64,000 nt of DNA from Neobacillus sp. CF12 (GTDB lineage: Bacteria; Bacillota; Bacilli; Bacillales; Cytobacillaceae): contig NZ_JAUCEU010000007.1 of NCBI RefSeq assembly GCF_030348765.1, positions 3,052,001-3,116,000 on the forward strand. Reading direction: 5' to 3'. The translations under genes and the position numbers were made by a program. Under the pieces are notes generated by a model. That model saw only the letters and a list, made by a program, of their open reading frames with translations, searched no databases and was not told where the DNA came from. Positions 20,690 through 29,381 of this stretch are shown piece after piece (positions within the stretch are counted from its first letter, which is position 1; every line of letters starts with the position of its first letter).

Positions 20690-22512
20690 TCAATTTCCCC
20701 CCCTGTTATTTCCTGCATTGGTAACTGCATCTCAACCACTGTGCCGGATCCCATTTGACTTCTGATTGTTAGCCCATACTCTGCGCCAAATACATAATGA
20801 ATCCTTTGATGGACATTTAATATGCCGATATGTTTCCCATCTGAGTTTGTTGTTTTCTGTTCAAGCTTCCTAGTAAGTTCATCTAACTTGTGATTCGGGA
20901 TACCGGCGCCTGTATCTTCTACTCGAATCAGATAGGTGGATTCTGAAAGGGGAATAACCGATATGGTAATCCTGAATTTTTGAAAACTTTGACCAAATGC
21001 ATGAACAAAACAATTTTCTACTAATGGTTGAAGTGAAAATTTTACTACCTGAAGGTCCATTGCCCATTCGGGAATGATCAATTCATACTCAAATCGGTCT
21101 TCGAAACGAAACTTCTGTATCTGAAGATATGTCTCGCAGAACCTAACTTCTTCTCCTAGACTAACGGTGGAAGAATTATTTTTAAGATTGTAGCGAAGTA
21201 GTTTTGCTAGTGAATAGGACATGATTGCAATGTTTTCCTGGCGCTCTTCTAACGCCATCCCTCTAATCGTCTCAAGGGAGTTATATAAAAAATGAGGGTT
21301 CATTTGAGATTGCAGCATCTTTATTTCAATTTCTTTCTGTTTAAGCGACATTTCCGTTTCTTTTAATTTTGAGACATATACTTCTTCAAGCAAATTCGAT
21401 AGTTTTTCAACGGTATTGTTAAATCCTGCCGATAACTGACCAATTTCATCATTTGATTCTACTGGGACTCGACCGCTTAGGTTTCCGATTTCTACTTCCT
21501 TCATAAACTTTTGCAGGCGTCGTATCGGGCGAATTAAACTTGTTGCAAAGCCGAATCCCACACTGTAGGCAATCATTAATGAGATGATGATCGTCAAAAC
21601 AATCGTTCTTCCAATTTGAATAATTCCCCCTGTTAAATCTTTATAGGGCACCGCCGTAAAGAAACTCCAGCCTATATTCGGGGAATAGGTGTAGGTGACA
21701 AAATCCTTCCGGTCGTTCTTTAATATTTGTGTACTGCTTTCGTTATTTTGGAGTTGTGAGAGCTGGCTAAATTCAACCTTTTTTCCAAGCTTTGAATAAT
21801 CGGGATGATAGACATAATGCCCTTTCGAATCTAAAATAAAAAAATACCCGTTTCGACTAATCGTTACTTTGTTTGAGATTTCCTCAATTCTTCTAAAGTT
21901 AATATCAATAATGAGCATTCCTACAGGGAGCAGGGTCTTAGGATTGTATAACCTCCTGACCAGTGAAATAACCGGCTGCTCTATATTTTTTAATTTAAGC
22001 GTTCTCGTTACTAACATTGTCATTCCGTTTAGAGGGACAGATGAATACCAATACTCTTCTCTTATTTTGGTCGAAGGATAGTAATTCCTTATTCCTAGCG
22101 TATCAATAGCAATATCATCTTCCACTAAAACTGTAATATTGGATATATCGGCTCGAGAATAGGAGGCATCTTTTAGCGTTTTCCTTGCTGCTTCCACCAC
22201 ATCATCGCTTTTGCCACCTTTTAAAAGACTAGATAGTTCAGGTGAATTAATTATTTTTAAGCTTGTAATCTCAAAATCTTGTAAATAATATTCAATATGT
22301 GATTCTACTTGGTCAATAACCTGTCCGCTACTTTGACGGAGTTCGTTTTCCAATTCTACCGAGGATCGATTATAGGATATAATTCCCACTGAAAGCACAG
22401 GTAGGATAACGAGAAAGCTAGAAAAAATGCAAAGCTTCATCATCAGTGATTGATTCTTTAAGAGAATATAACGTTCAATAAAATCCTCAGCCTTTCTCCA
22501 ACGCTTTTGCAT
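20686..22512 (-). CDS. YesM-type sensor histidine kinase of the TRAP operon
   Basis: A 608-residue kinase with transmembrane segments near 23-45 and 293-315, an extracellular sensor between them, HAMP, the phospho-acceptor box MNPHFLYN, N-box LVENCFVHAFG and G-box VEDTGAGIP. It sits between dctP and the response regulator. A hairpin at 22569-22601 separates it from dctP, so it may be expressed at a lower level than the transporter. Confidence 0.92.
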   Translation of the reverse strand: MQKRWRKAEDFIERYILLKNQSLMMKLCIFSSFLVILPVLSVGIISYNRSSVELENELRQSSGQVIDQVESHIEYYLQDFEITSLKIINSPELSSLLKGGKSDDVVEAARKTLKDASYSRADISNITVLVEDDIAIDTLGIRNYYPSTKIREEYWYSSVPLNGMTMLVTRTLKLKNIEQPVISLVRRLYNPKTLLPVGMLIIDINFRRIEEISNKVTISRNGYFFILDSKGHYVYHPDYSKLGKKVEFSQLSQLQNNESSTQILKNDRKDFVTYTYSPNIGWSFFTAVPYKDLTGGIIQIGRTIVLTIIISLMIAYSVGFGFATSLIRPIRRLQKFMKEVEIGNLSGRVPVESNDEIGQLSAGFNNTVEKLSNLLEEVYVSKLKETEMSLKQKEIEIKMLQSQMNPHFLYNSLETIRGMALEERQENIAIMSYSLAKLLRYNLKNNSSTVSLGEEVRFCETYLQIQKFRFEDRFEYELIIPEWAMDLQVVKFSLQPLVENCFVHAFGQSFQKFRITISVIPLSESTYLIRVEDTGAGIPNHKLDELTRKLEQKTTNSDGKHIGILNVHQRIHYVFGAEYGLTIRSQMGSGTVVEMQLPMQEITGGEIE

Positions 22513-22561
22513 TCTTCCACTTCCTCATTCAGATTTAAAATTCCTACCTATTATCAAACAG

Positions 22562-22601
22562 AAAAGACCCAGCTGGTAAATGGGTAAACTTACCAGCTAG
22601 G
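22562..22601 (-). terminator. hairpin between dctP and the histidine kinase
   Basis: CCTAGCTGGTAA and TTACCAGCTGG pair on the minus strand, followed by GTCTTTTC, a weak T run. Probably an attenuating partial terminator that sets the ratio of transporter to sensor. Confidence 0.65.
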
Positions 22602-22619
22602 TATTTTTGTAACAAACTA

Positions 22620-23648
22620 TTATGGGCGAGCTTCTTCAATCGCATCCATTACTTCTTTATATTCTTTTGTATATTCACCAACCATGGACTTTACAGCATT
22701 TGTCCAAGGTTTCAGATCTTTGATTTCAGTAAATGTAACACCTGCATCTTTTAACTTCTTTTCTGAACGTTCTTCATATTTATCCCACTCTGCTCTTTGC
22801 GTTTCAACAGAATCGAGTGCTGCTTGCTTAATAATTTTTTGGTCTTCTTCTGAAAGCTTATCCCAAGCTACTTTACTAATTAATAGAACCTCAGGAATGC
22901 GTTGGTGATGGTCAAGTATTAGGTTTTTAGCCTCTTGATAATGGTTAGATGAATCTAAACTTGGCAGGTTATTTTCTGCTCCATCGATAATTCCTGTTTG
23001 AAGGGCACTGAATACTTCTCCATAAGGCATTGGAGTGGCACTAGCTCCTAAGGCTGCCATGAAATCAATATTGATTTTACTTTGTTGTACACGAATCTTT
23101 TGTCCTTTTAAATCCTCTACATTTTCAAGAGGTTTTGTAGAGTAAAAACTACGAGAACCGGAATCGTAATAGGCTAACCCCTTCATCTTAGATTGCTCAA
23201 GTCCATCTAGTAATTTCGTTCCCATTTCTCCATTTAAGAAGTTCCAAAGATGTTCTTCACTCTCAAATACATAAGGAAGTCCAAGCGGTGTAAATTGATT
23301 ATTGAATTCAGCAAGTGGACTAGAATTGATACGAGTAAACTCAATGGCTCCAAGTTGAACCTGCTCCAGTACTGATTTTTCATCGCCTAATTGTGCAGAT
23401 GGATAGACTTCAATTTTGATACGTCCGTCCGTTCTTTCCTCTACTAATTCAGCAAACTTCTTGTCACCAAGTACAGTCGGATAATCAGGCGGTTGATTGT
23501 CTGCAAGACGGAACGTGTAGGATGGTTTTTCTTCTTTCTTGTTCCCCTCGCTATTTGTGTTCGTTGTTTCTTTCCCGCCGCACGCAGCAAGGATTGAACC
23601 CATTAAAAGTGTTGCGGCTAAAATACCTGTAATCTTTTTACTGATCAA
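22620..23648 (-). CDS. dctP: TRAP transporter solute-binding lipoprotein (DctP)
   Basis: A 342-residue DctP-family binding protein. The lipobox LAAC gives lipidated Cys23. The conserved Arg that binds the ligand carboxylate is in LKGQKIRVQQS, and the downstream signature GIIDGAENN is typical of sugar-acid binders. The start is TTG 23648 after GGGGTG. It delivers a carboxylate to the DctQM permease by Na+ coupling. The context suggests a hexuronate or aldonate ligand; this is inference. Confidence 0.9.
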   Translation of the reverse strand: MISKKITGILAATLLMGSILAACGGKETTNTNSEGNKKEEKPSYTFRLADNQPPDYPTVLGDKKFAELVEERTDGRIKIEVYPSAQLGDEKSVLEQVQLGAIEFTRINSSPLAEFNNQFTPLGLPYVFESEEHLWNFLNGEMGTKLLDGLEQSKMKGLAYYDSGSRSFYSTKPLENVEDLKGQKIRVQQSKINIDFMAALGASATPMPYGEVFSALQTGIIDGAENNLPSLDSSNHYQEAKNLILDHHQRIPEVLLISKVAWDKLSEEDQKIIKQAALDSVETQRAEWDKYEERSEKKLKDAGVTFTEIKDLKPWTNAVKSMVGEYTKEYKEVMDAIEEARP

Positions 23649-23697
23649 AATCTACACCCCTTTTAATTTTTATATAATCTTCACCATTTTTCCACGG

Positions 23698-24993
23698 TTA
23701 CTTGACTAACAGATTTGGTAGCCACATAACAACCTCTGGAATATAGGTGATAATTAACAGAACTACGAGTAAAGCATAGAAAAATGGCATCATCGCTTTT
23801 GTTCCTTGCTGGATCGAGACCTTCCCTATCGCACATCCGACAAATAAAACGGTTCCAACTGGCGGTGTCAATAAGCCTATTCCTGCGTTTAAAATTAGGA
23901 CTATCCCGAAATGGACAGGATCCATACCAAAGCTCGTAACAACCGGAAGAAGAATCGGTGTCATAATTAAAATCATTGGTGCCATATCCATTGGCGCACC
24001 AAGCAGCAGTAATAAGATATTAATAATCAATAGAATGATAAGTGGATTATCAGAAATACTTAAGAACAGGTCGGTTACCATAGCGGGAATTTGCAAATAA
24101 GCCAGTATCCATCCAAATGATGCAGATGCTGCAATTAAGAAAAATACCATCGATACCGTTCGCATTGTTCTTGTGAGTATTTTCCAAATACTTGAGATTG
24201 GCGCTTCTCTATAGATGACAAATGCTAGAATAAAAGAATATAAGCACGCTAATGCACCTGACTCAGTGGCCGTAAACCAGCCACTCATGATTCCGCCTAA
24301 GATAATGACTGCGGGACTTAATGATAAAAGACCGTGCAAGAGAATGCCGCCGATTTGTGATTTTGGCACTGGATCTGCTTTACCGTATCCACGTTTTCTG
24401 GCAATAATATAGCTTGTAATCATAAGAGAAATTAACATAATGAATCCAGGAACGACACCTGCCATAAATAGACTGGCGATTGATACGCCCCCAGCTGCTA
24501 ACGAGTAAAGGACAAGATTATGACTTGGTGGTACTACTACACCTTGGATAGCCGAAGCAATGGTAACACCTACCGCATAATCTGCTTCGTATCCTTTCTT
24601 TTTCATCATTGGAATCATGACAGACCCAACGGATGAAACGTCTGCGACGGCAGATCCTGAGATGTTTCCAAAAAACAAGGCCGCCACACTATTTACCATT
24701 GCAAGTCCACCGCGTATTCTTCCCACTAGTAAACTCGCAAAATTTACGATCCTTGTGGCCAGTCCCCCTTCACTCATAATTTGTCCTGTCAGGATAAAGA
24801 ATGGGATCGCTAGCAGGGAAAAGGAGTTCATCCCCTGAACCATTTGCTGGCCAATAACCGGCAGCGGAATTTTCATATAGATTACTGTTAGCAAGGATGA
24901 TGCCACAAGCGTAAGAGCAATCGGAAAACGAAGTAGGACTAGAATAACAAAGCTTGAAAGTAAGATAATAATTCCGATTGTGTTTGTGTCCAT
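23698..24993 (-). CDS. dctM: TRAP transporter large permease (DctM)
   Basis: A 431-residue membrane protein with about 12 hydrophobic segments of the ion-transporter superfamily. Signature stretches include LLAIPFFILTGQIMSEGG and NISGSAVADVSSVGSVMIP. Its ATG directly follows the dctQ stop. Catalyses Na+-driven uptake with DctQ and DctP. Confidence 0.95.
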   Translation of the reverse strand: MDTNTIGIIILLSSFVILVLLRFPIALTLVASSLLTVIYMKIPLPVIGQQMVQGMNSFSLLAIPFFILTGQIMSEGGLATRIVNFASLLVGRIRGGLAMVNSVAALFFGNISGSAVADVSSVGSVMIPMMKKKGYEADYAVGVTIASAIQGVVVPPSHNLVLYSLAAGGVSIASLFMAGVVPGFIMLISLMITSYIIARKRGYGKADPVPKSQIGGILLHGLLSLSPAVIILGGIMSGWFTATESGALACLYSFILAFVIYREAPISSIWKILTRTMRTVSMVFFLIAASASFGWILAYLQIPAMVTDLFLSISDNPLIILLIINILLLLLGAPMDMAPMILIMTPILLPVVTSFGMDPVHFGIVLILNAGIGLLTPPVGTVLFVGCAIGKVSIQQGTKAMMPFFYALLVVLLIITYIPEVVMWLPNLLVK

Positions 24994-25491
24994 TTATAAA
25001 TCCTCCTCCATATCCTTATGTCTTGTTGTGTTAATATTAAAGAATTGCAGGAGCGAGTAACCACAAATCATAACACCTGTGATGGGCATTGCTACATAGG
25101 TGATACTACTAGGAAGTTTTGTTGCCGGAAGAGTTGATTCCGACGTCAACAATGTAAATTCCCACCCCTGGACTACGAGGTAAAAACCAAAAGCAAATAC
25201 CGATGCACTAATAATCTTATCTAGGACTTTATTAAAACTTTTAGGAAATAGATTGGTAAATGAATCAATCCCCAAATGGATATACTCCCTAAAGCCTATT
25301 GCAATCGCCATAAAGGCAAACCAAGCTAACAGTAGCAGTGTAATTTCTTCGGACCAAAAGAATACAAAATTAAATAATTTCCGGGTCATGACTTGCGTGG
25401 TAACAACAAAAATTAGTGCAACCAAAAATAGTAAAGTGAATTTCTCGAAAATAGTGTCTATAGCTTTAAACACCTTTTTGATGTAATCCAA
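24994..25491 (-). CDS. dctQ: TRAP transporter small permease (DctQ)
   Basis: A 165-residue protein with four membrane segments and the conserved FWSEEITLLLLAWFAF motif. It starts at TTG 25491 after GGGGG. It is the first gene of the operon dctQ-dctM-dctP-kinase-regulator. Confidence 0.93.
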   Translation of the reverse strand: MDYIKKVFKAIDTIFEKFTLLFLVALIFVVTTQVMTRKLFNFVFFWSEEITLLLLAWFAFMAIAIGFREYIHLGIDSFTNLFPKSFNKVLDKIISASVFAFGFYLVVQGWEFTLLTSESTLPATKLPSSITYVAMPITGVMICGYSLLQFFNINTTRHKDMEEDL

Positions 25492-25508
25492 GTGAATCCC
25501 CCCTTCAT

Positions 25509-25522
25509 TGAAAACGTTTACT
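25509..25522 (+). promoter_or_regulatory. cre site upstream of TRAP operon
   Basis: TGAAAACGTTTACT fits the CcpA consensus TGWAARCGYTWNCW with no mismatch. It lies 17 bp before the dctQ start, so CcpA would act as a roadblock in the leader. Confidence 0.8.
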
Positions 25523-25661
25523 TAGTAATCATTTTACAAATCCGGGGGATGATTTAAAATGTTGTTTTTTTAGAAGAATTTGTGATTTTTTTAGGGTAAA
25601 TGATATTTCGAAAGCCTTTTCATTTAATGGTGCTCGGATTGCGGTGTTTGGTGGATTTTTT

Positions 25662-25683
25662 GTTTGTTCAATAAACTAATTAA
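25662..25683. promoter_or_regulatory. ROK-type operator upstream of TRAP operon
   Basis: The minus strand carries TTAATTAGTTTATTGAACAAAC, i.e. core TTAGTTTATTGAACAAAC. It matches the operator at 38346-38367 at 20 of 22 positions. It ties the TRAP operon to the lar and uxaC regulon. Confidence 0.7.
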
Positions 25684-25777
25684 TTAGTTTCAGTTTAACA
25701 TTCACCTTCAATAGCGTCAATATGGTCTGAGGGGGACATATCTGGTAGAAAAATTGCCGTTACAGCTTTATGTTAAA

Positions 25778-25902
25778 GTGTTGAATTGGTTAGGTAGGTA
25801 AACAAATCAATTATGCCGATAAGCTGGGGAACTATGCAGGTAGGCGGAAAAAATTCGCAGGTGGAGGACTTATTTCGGCAGGTAGGAGGATTTTCATTAA
25901 AA
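25778..25902. repeat. intergenic repeat, copy 1 (about 125 bp)
   Basis: Nearly identical to 26026-26150, with a period of 249 bp. Inside each copy a GC-richer motif recurs three times: GCAGGTAGGCGG, GCAGGTGGAGG and GCAGGTAGGAGG. No open frame or T-run hairpin was seen. The 25492-26347 gap otherwise holds only the cre site, operator and larC2 terminator. Confidence 0.85.
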
Positions 25903-26025
25903 AAGGGAATACCTATATGGCATCTTGGTACGAATCCCACACTAAATATCATATAATTTTACCATTTATAGGAAAAATAAATAACGAAGCCAGGCATTGG
26001 CCTAGCTGTTTCAGCTTTCCGTTTA

Positions 26026-26150
26026 GGTGTTTAATTGATTAGGCAGATAAACAAATCAATTATGCAGATAAGATGGGGAACTATGCAGGTAGGCGGAAAA
26101 AATTCGCAGGTGGAGGAATCATTTTGGCAGGTAGGAGGGTTTTCATTAAA
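26026..26150. repeat. intergenic repeat, copy 2 (about 125 bp)
   Basis: Second copy of the repeat at 25778-25902, with about ten substitutions. It keeps the three GCAGGTrGG-type motifs and the shared flank TTTTCATTAAAA. Confidence 0.85.
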
Positions 26151-26284
26151 ACCCAAATTGATTTATACATAGCTATCCTCTACATGTAAGCTCTGCTTTC
26201 TCATTGGTTTTTTTAGGTTGTTTTATAGATTCCTCATCCGGAATCATTTTGTTCAGGCGCTGCCAAGATTCCTTATTTTCACAG

Positions 26285-26314
26285 AAAAAGACTATCCCAA
26301 AATATAGGATAGCC
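26285..26314 (-). terminator. terminator of the lar operon after larC2
   Basis: GGCTATCC pairs with GGGATAGTC on the minus strand, followed by five T residues. Confidence 0.8.
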
Positions 26315-26347
26315 TCATTACATTTAATACAGATACTCGCTTAAATA

Positions 26348-26815
26348 TTAGGTATCTATTTCCTTCCAAACCTGTTCATAGACCTTTTTCAATGGAATAT
26401 CGTGGAGTCGTGCTAAGCTCTTACATTCCTCATATTCCGGTGCACGCTGCACCACTTGTCCATTTAGGATACCTTCTTTTACGGTTACGGTTCCCCACTT
26501 TGTTTCCGCTTTTTTGTATATTCTTTCTAACCGATGAACGGTTAAAGGATAATAACGCACACCTAGTGTTGTTGTTTCTTTAAAAAGAATTTCCTTCATT
26601 TTGGTTACATTTTCGAGAGAGCATAATAACTGAAGTAATATTCCCGGTCTGTTTTTTTTCATATATATCGGGGTATAAAAAACATCATTTGCCCCAGCCT
26701 CAAAAAGCAGATCCATAACATACCCCAGCCATTCTCCTGGCATATCATCTAAATTAACTTCCATCTTGATCATAGAATCGTCAAGGTGTTCAAAATTAGG
26801 AGGGTGAGAACTCAT
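26348..26815 (-). CDS. larC2: LarC C-terminal domain as a separate protein (LarC2)
   Basis: A 155-residue protein matching the C-terminal half of the nickel-insertion enzyme LarC, with KMEVNLDDMPGEWLGYVMD and IYMKKNRPGILLQLL. With LarC1 it should insert Ni into the pyridinium bis-thiocarboxylate cofactor in a CTP-dependent step. It has its own GAGAGGAG site and ATG, 57 nt after the larC1 stop. An in-frame TAA directly precedes its ATG. In Lactiplantibacillus plantarum the two halves are fused by ribosomal frameshifting; here no single shift would join them. Confidence 0.9.
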   Translation of the reverse strand: MSSHPPNFEHLDDSMIKMEVNLDDMPGEWLGYVMDLLFEAGANDVFYTPIYMKKNRPGILLQLLCSLENVTKMKEILFKETTTLGVRYYPLTVHRLERIYKKAETKWGTVTVKEGILNGQVVQRAPEYEECKSLARLHDIPLKKVYEQVWKEIDT

Positions 26816-26872
26816 TTAGTATACTCCTCTCGCTAATAAATATCTCTGCGTTTAGCCTCATACTGTTTTAGT

Positions 26873-27847
26873 TTATTCACCAATGATGACGCGAACAACA
26901 TTAGGACGGTCTTTAAATGTTTTTGTCCCCGCACCATAACCAATTGAGGCCACTTTCATTGATGGAATAGAGCAAAACTCCTCAGCGAGGACAGCTATGA
27001 TTGCTGCTCCAGTAGGTGTAGTAAGTTCAAATCTCACCTCAGAGTGTTCAATCGGAACTCCTTTTAAAATTTCGAGTGTTGCAGGCGCTGGTACTGGATA
27101 GATGCCATGATCAATTTTAATTTTTCCCGTTCCAACCGGAACCGGCGATGATTTAATTGCTGATACTTCTAACTGATGGATTAAGATAGCAGTCCCAATA
27201 ATATCAATAATTGAATCTACAGCACCCACCTCATGGAAATGAACATTTTCCAATGGAACACCATGAATATGCCCCTCTGCCTCACCTATTTTTTTAAAAA
27301 TCTTCAAGGCAGTATCTTTCACCTGTTGGGAAAAATCGGCCTCTTCAATCATTTTCACAATATCTTTATACGAACGGTGGTCATGATGGTGATTATGGGT
27401 ATGTACGTGTTCATGGTCGTGTGTGTGATCATGGGTATGAGTGTGATCATGGTCATGTGTATGTTCATGGGTATGAGTGTGAGCATGGTCATGAGCGTGT
27501 TCATGAGTATGAGCGTGTCCATGGTCATGCGTGTGATCATGAGTATGAGTGTGTCCATGGTCGTCAGTGTGTTCATGAGTATGAGTATGAGCGTGTCCAT
27601 GATCGTGAGTATGTCCATGATCATGATGGTGGTGATGGTGATCATGATTTGCCAGCACTACATCAAACTTTGTACTTGTAATTCCATTCTTTATAACCTT
27701 TTTCCATGTTAATTCATATTCATCTTCAATATCAAGCTTCTTTAATTCTTCTACTAATTTTACCGGGTCAGCACCAGCGTCAATGAGTGCTCCAATAACC
27801 ATATCCCCGCTAACTCCTGAAAAACAATCAAAATAAAGTGTCTTCAT
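26873..27847 (-). CDS. larC1: LarC N-terminal domain with long His-rich insert (LarC1)
   Basis: A 324-residue protein starting at 27847 (MKTLYFDCFSGVSGDM), chosen because AAGGGGAAAG precedes it. Residues 68-156 form an extreme His-rich insert of alternating HxH units with Asp, Thr, Gly and Glu; it probably stores or captures nickel. The flanking LarC1 core includes HFHEVGAVDSIIDIIG and TPTGAAIIAVL. It overlaps the larB end by 20 nt. Fused to or working with LarC2, it is the cyclometallase that completes the nickel-pincer nucleotide. Confidence 0.93.
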   Translation of the reverse strand: MKTLYFDCFSGVSGDMVIGALIDAGADPVKLVEELKKLDIEDEYELTWKKVIKNGITSTKFDVVLANHDHHHHHHDHGHTHDHGHAHTHTHEHTDDHGHTHTHDHTHDHGHAHTHEHAHDHAHTHTHEHTHDHDHTHTHDHTHDHEHVHTHNHHHDHRSYKDIVKMIEEADFSQQVKDTALKIFKKIGEAEGHIHGVPLENVHFHEVGAVDSIIDIIGTAILIHQLEVSAIKSSPVPVGTGKIKIDHGIYPVPAPATLEILKGVPIEHSEVRFELTTPTGAAIIAVLAEEFCSIPSMKVASIGYGAGTKTFKDRPNVVRVIIGE

Positions 27848-28595
27848 TTCTTTCCCCTTTTTGTGCAAGTTGATGAATTAATACAGCGTTATACCCACCG
27901 CCAAAACCATTATCAATATTTACAACGCTAATGCCAGAAGCACATGAATTTAACATCGTCAGTAAAGCAGATAATCCATTAAAATTAGCTCCATAGCCAA
28001 CACTCGTCGGAACGGCGATTACCGGGTGAGAAACGAGTCCTCCAACGACACTCGGCAGAGCCCCTTCCATCCCAGCTACCACAACAGAGACCGTTGCCTT
28101 TTGAATTTCTTCGGCATGACTAAGTAACCGATGAATCCCAGCTACGCCAACATCGTAAATTCGATGAACTTTACTTCCTAATATTTCTGCAGTAACGGCT
28201 GCTTCTTCTGCCACCCGTAGATCAGAGGTTCCTGCCGCAACAATAGCTATGTATCCATGAGTGTTTTCATTTGTTTTTTGCTCTTTCCAAAATAGAATCT
28301 GAGCGATTTCATGATAGGTAAATTCGGGGCAAGCTCGTTGGACAACTTCTGCTTTCTCTGCTGATATTCTTGTGACCATTACTTGATTGTTTCTTGCCCT
28401 TAATGCTTCAATAATAGAAATAATTTGTTCAGCCGTTTTCCCTTCACCGTAGACTACTTCGGGAAAGCCCTGTCGCTTCTTCCGATGGTGATCAACTTTT
28501 GCGAATCCCAAATTCTCAAATGTCGCTAATTGATCTTTTGCTTCAGCAATACTGAGGGTACCTTTTTGAACTTGTTCTAAAATTTCTTCTAGCAT
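27828..28595 (-). CDS. larB: LarB, pyridinium-3,5-biscarboxylate mononucleotide synthase
   Basis: A 255-residue protein with a C-terminal PurE-like domain (IAIVAAGTSDLRVAEEAAVTAE, VVAGMEGALPSVVGGL). In the known pathway LarB carboxylates nicotinic acid adenine dinucleotide at C5 and releases AMP. GGGGGG precedes the ATG. It is separated from the upstream gluconokinase gene by a 786-nt gap filled with tandem hairpins but lies in the same direction. Confidence 0.93.
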   Translation of the reverse strand: MLEEILEQVQKGTLSIAEAKDQLATFENLGFAKVDHHRKKRQGFPEVVYGEGKTAEQIISIIEALRARNNQVMVTRISAEKAEVVQRACPEFTYHEIAQILFWKEQKTNENTHGYIAIVAAGTSDLRVAEEAAVTAEILGSKVHRIYDVGVAGIHRLLSHAEEIQKATVSVVVAGMEGALPSVVGGLVSHPVIAVPTSVGYGANFNGLSALLTMLNSCASGISVVNIDNGFGGGYNAVLIHQLAQKGERNEDTLF

Positions 28596-28631
28596 TGTAT
28601 TCCCCCCTTTATTCTATCCTCCCTGGTCCTA

Positions 28632-29358
28632 ATGAAGGACAAATCTCACGCCACTTTATCAAGATTTGTCCTTAAGACCCTCGATGAAGGACAAATCTCA
28701 CGCCACTTCACCAAGATTTGTCCTTAAGACCCTCGATGAAGGACAAATCCTCCGCCACTTCACCAAGATTTGTCCTTAAGACCCTCGATGAAGGACAAAT
28801 CTTCTCACCCCTTACCAAGATTTGTCCTTAAGACCCTCAATGAAGGACAAATCTTCCGCCACTTCACCAAGATTTGTCCTTAAGACCCTCGATGAAGGAC
28901 AAATCTCACGCCACTTCACCAAGATTTGTACTTAAGACCCTCGATGAAGACAAATCTCACGCCACTTCACCAAGATTTGTCCTTAACACCCTCGATGAAG
29001 GACAAATCTTCCGCCACTTCACCAAGATTTGTCCTTAAGACCCTCGATGAAGGACAAATCCTCCGCCACTTTACCAAGATTTGTCCTTAATACCCTCGAT
29101 GAAGGACAAATCTCACGCCACTTCACCAAGATTTGTCCTTAAGACCCTCGATGAAGGACAAATCTCACGCCACTTTAACAAGAATTGTCCTTAAGACCCT
29201 TGATGAAGGACAAATCTCACACCACTTTACCAGGATTTGTCCTTAACACCCTCGATGAAGGACAAATCTTCCGCCACTTTACCAAGATTTGTCCTTAAGT
29301 CCCTCGATGAAGGACAAATCTTCTCACGCCTTACCAGGATTTGTCCTTAACACCCAAG
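28632..29358. repeat. array of 14 tandem 52-bp hairpin repeats
   Basis: Fourteen head-to-tail units of 52 bp (unit 7 is 51 bp). Each contains AAGGACAAATCT and AGATTTGTCCTT, which pair as a 12-bp stem around a loop of about 15 nt, then a TAAGACCCTCGATG-type spacer. Most variation falls in the loop. Because 52 is not a multiple of 3 the array cannot encode a repeat protein. No stem is followed by a T run, so these are not ordinary terminators. The array fills the whole gap between gluconokinase and larB inside an otherwise compact gene set. Confidence 0.97.
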
Positions 29359-29381
29359 ATAAGACAACCCTAAGACCTTTT

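Noticed and set aside
26813..26880. Programmed ribosomal frameshift joining larC1 and larC2
   Set aside because: All three frames contain stops between the two genes and larC2 has its own ribosome binding site; no single shift gives a fusion.
27233..27712. Open frames on the plus strand opposite larC1 rich in Met/Val or His-like repeats
   Set aside because: They are mirror frames of the HxH-coding repeat of larC1, with no ribosome binding site; the LarC1 core on both sides proves the minus-strand frame.
28632..29358. CRISPR array
   Set aside because: The whole 52-bp unit is repeated, including the loop and spacer; there are no unique spacers and no cas genes in the window.
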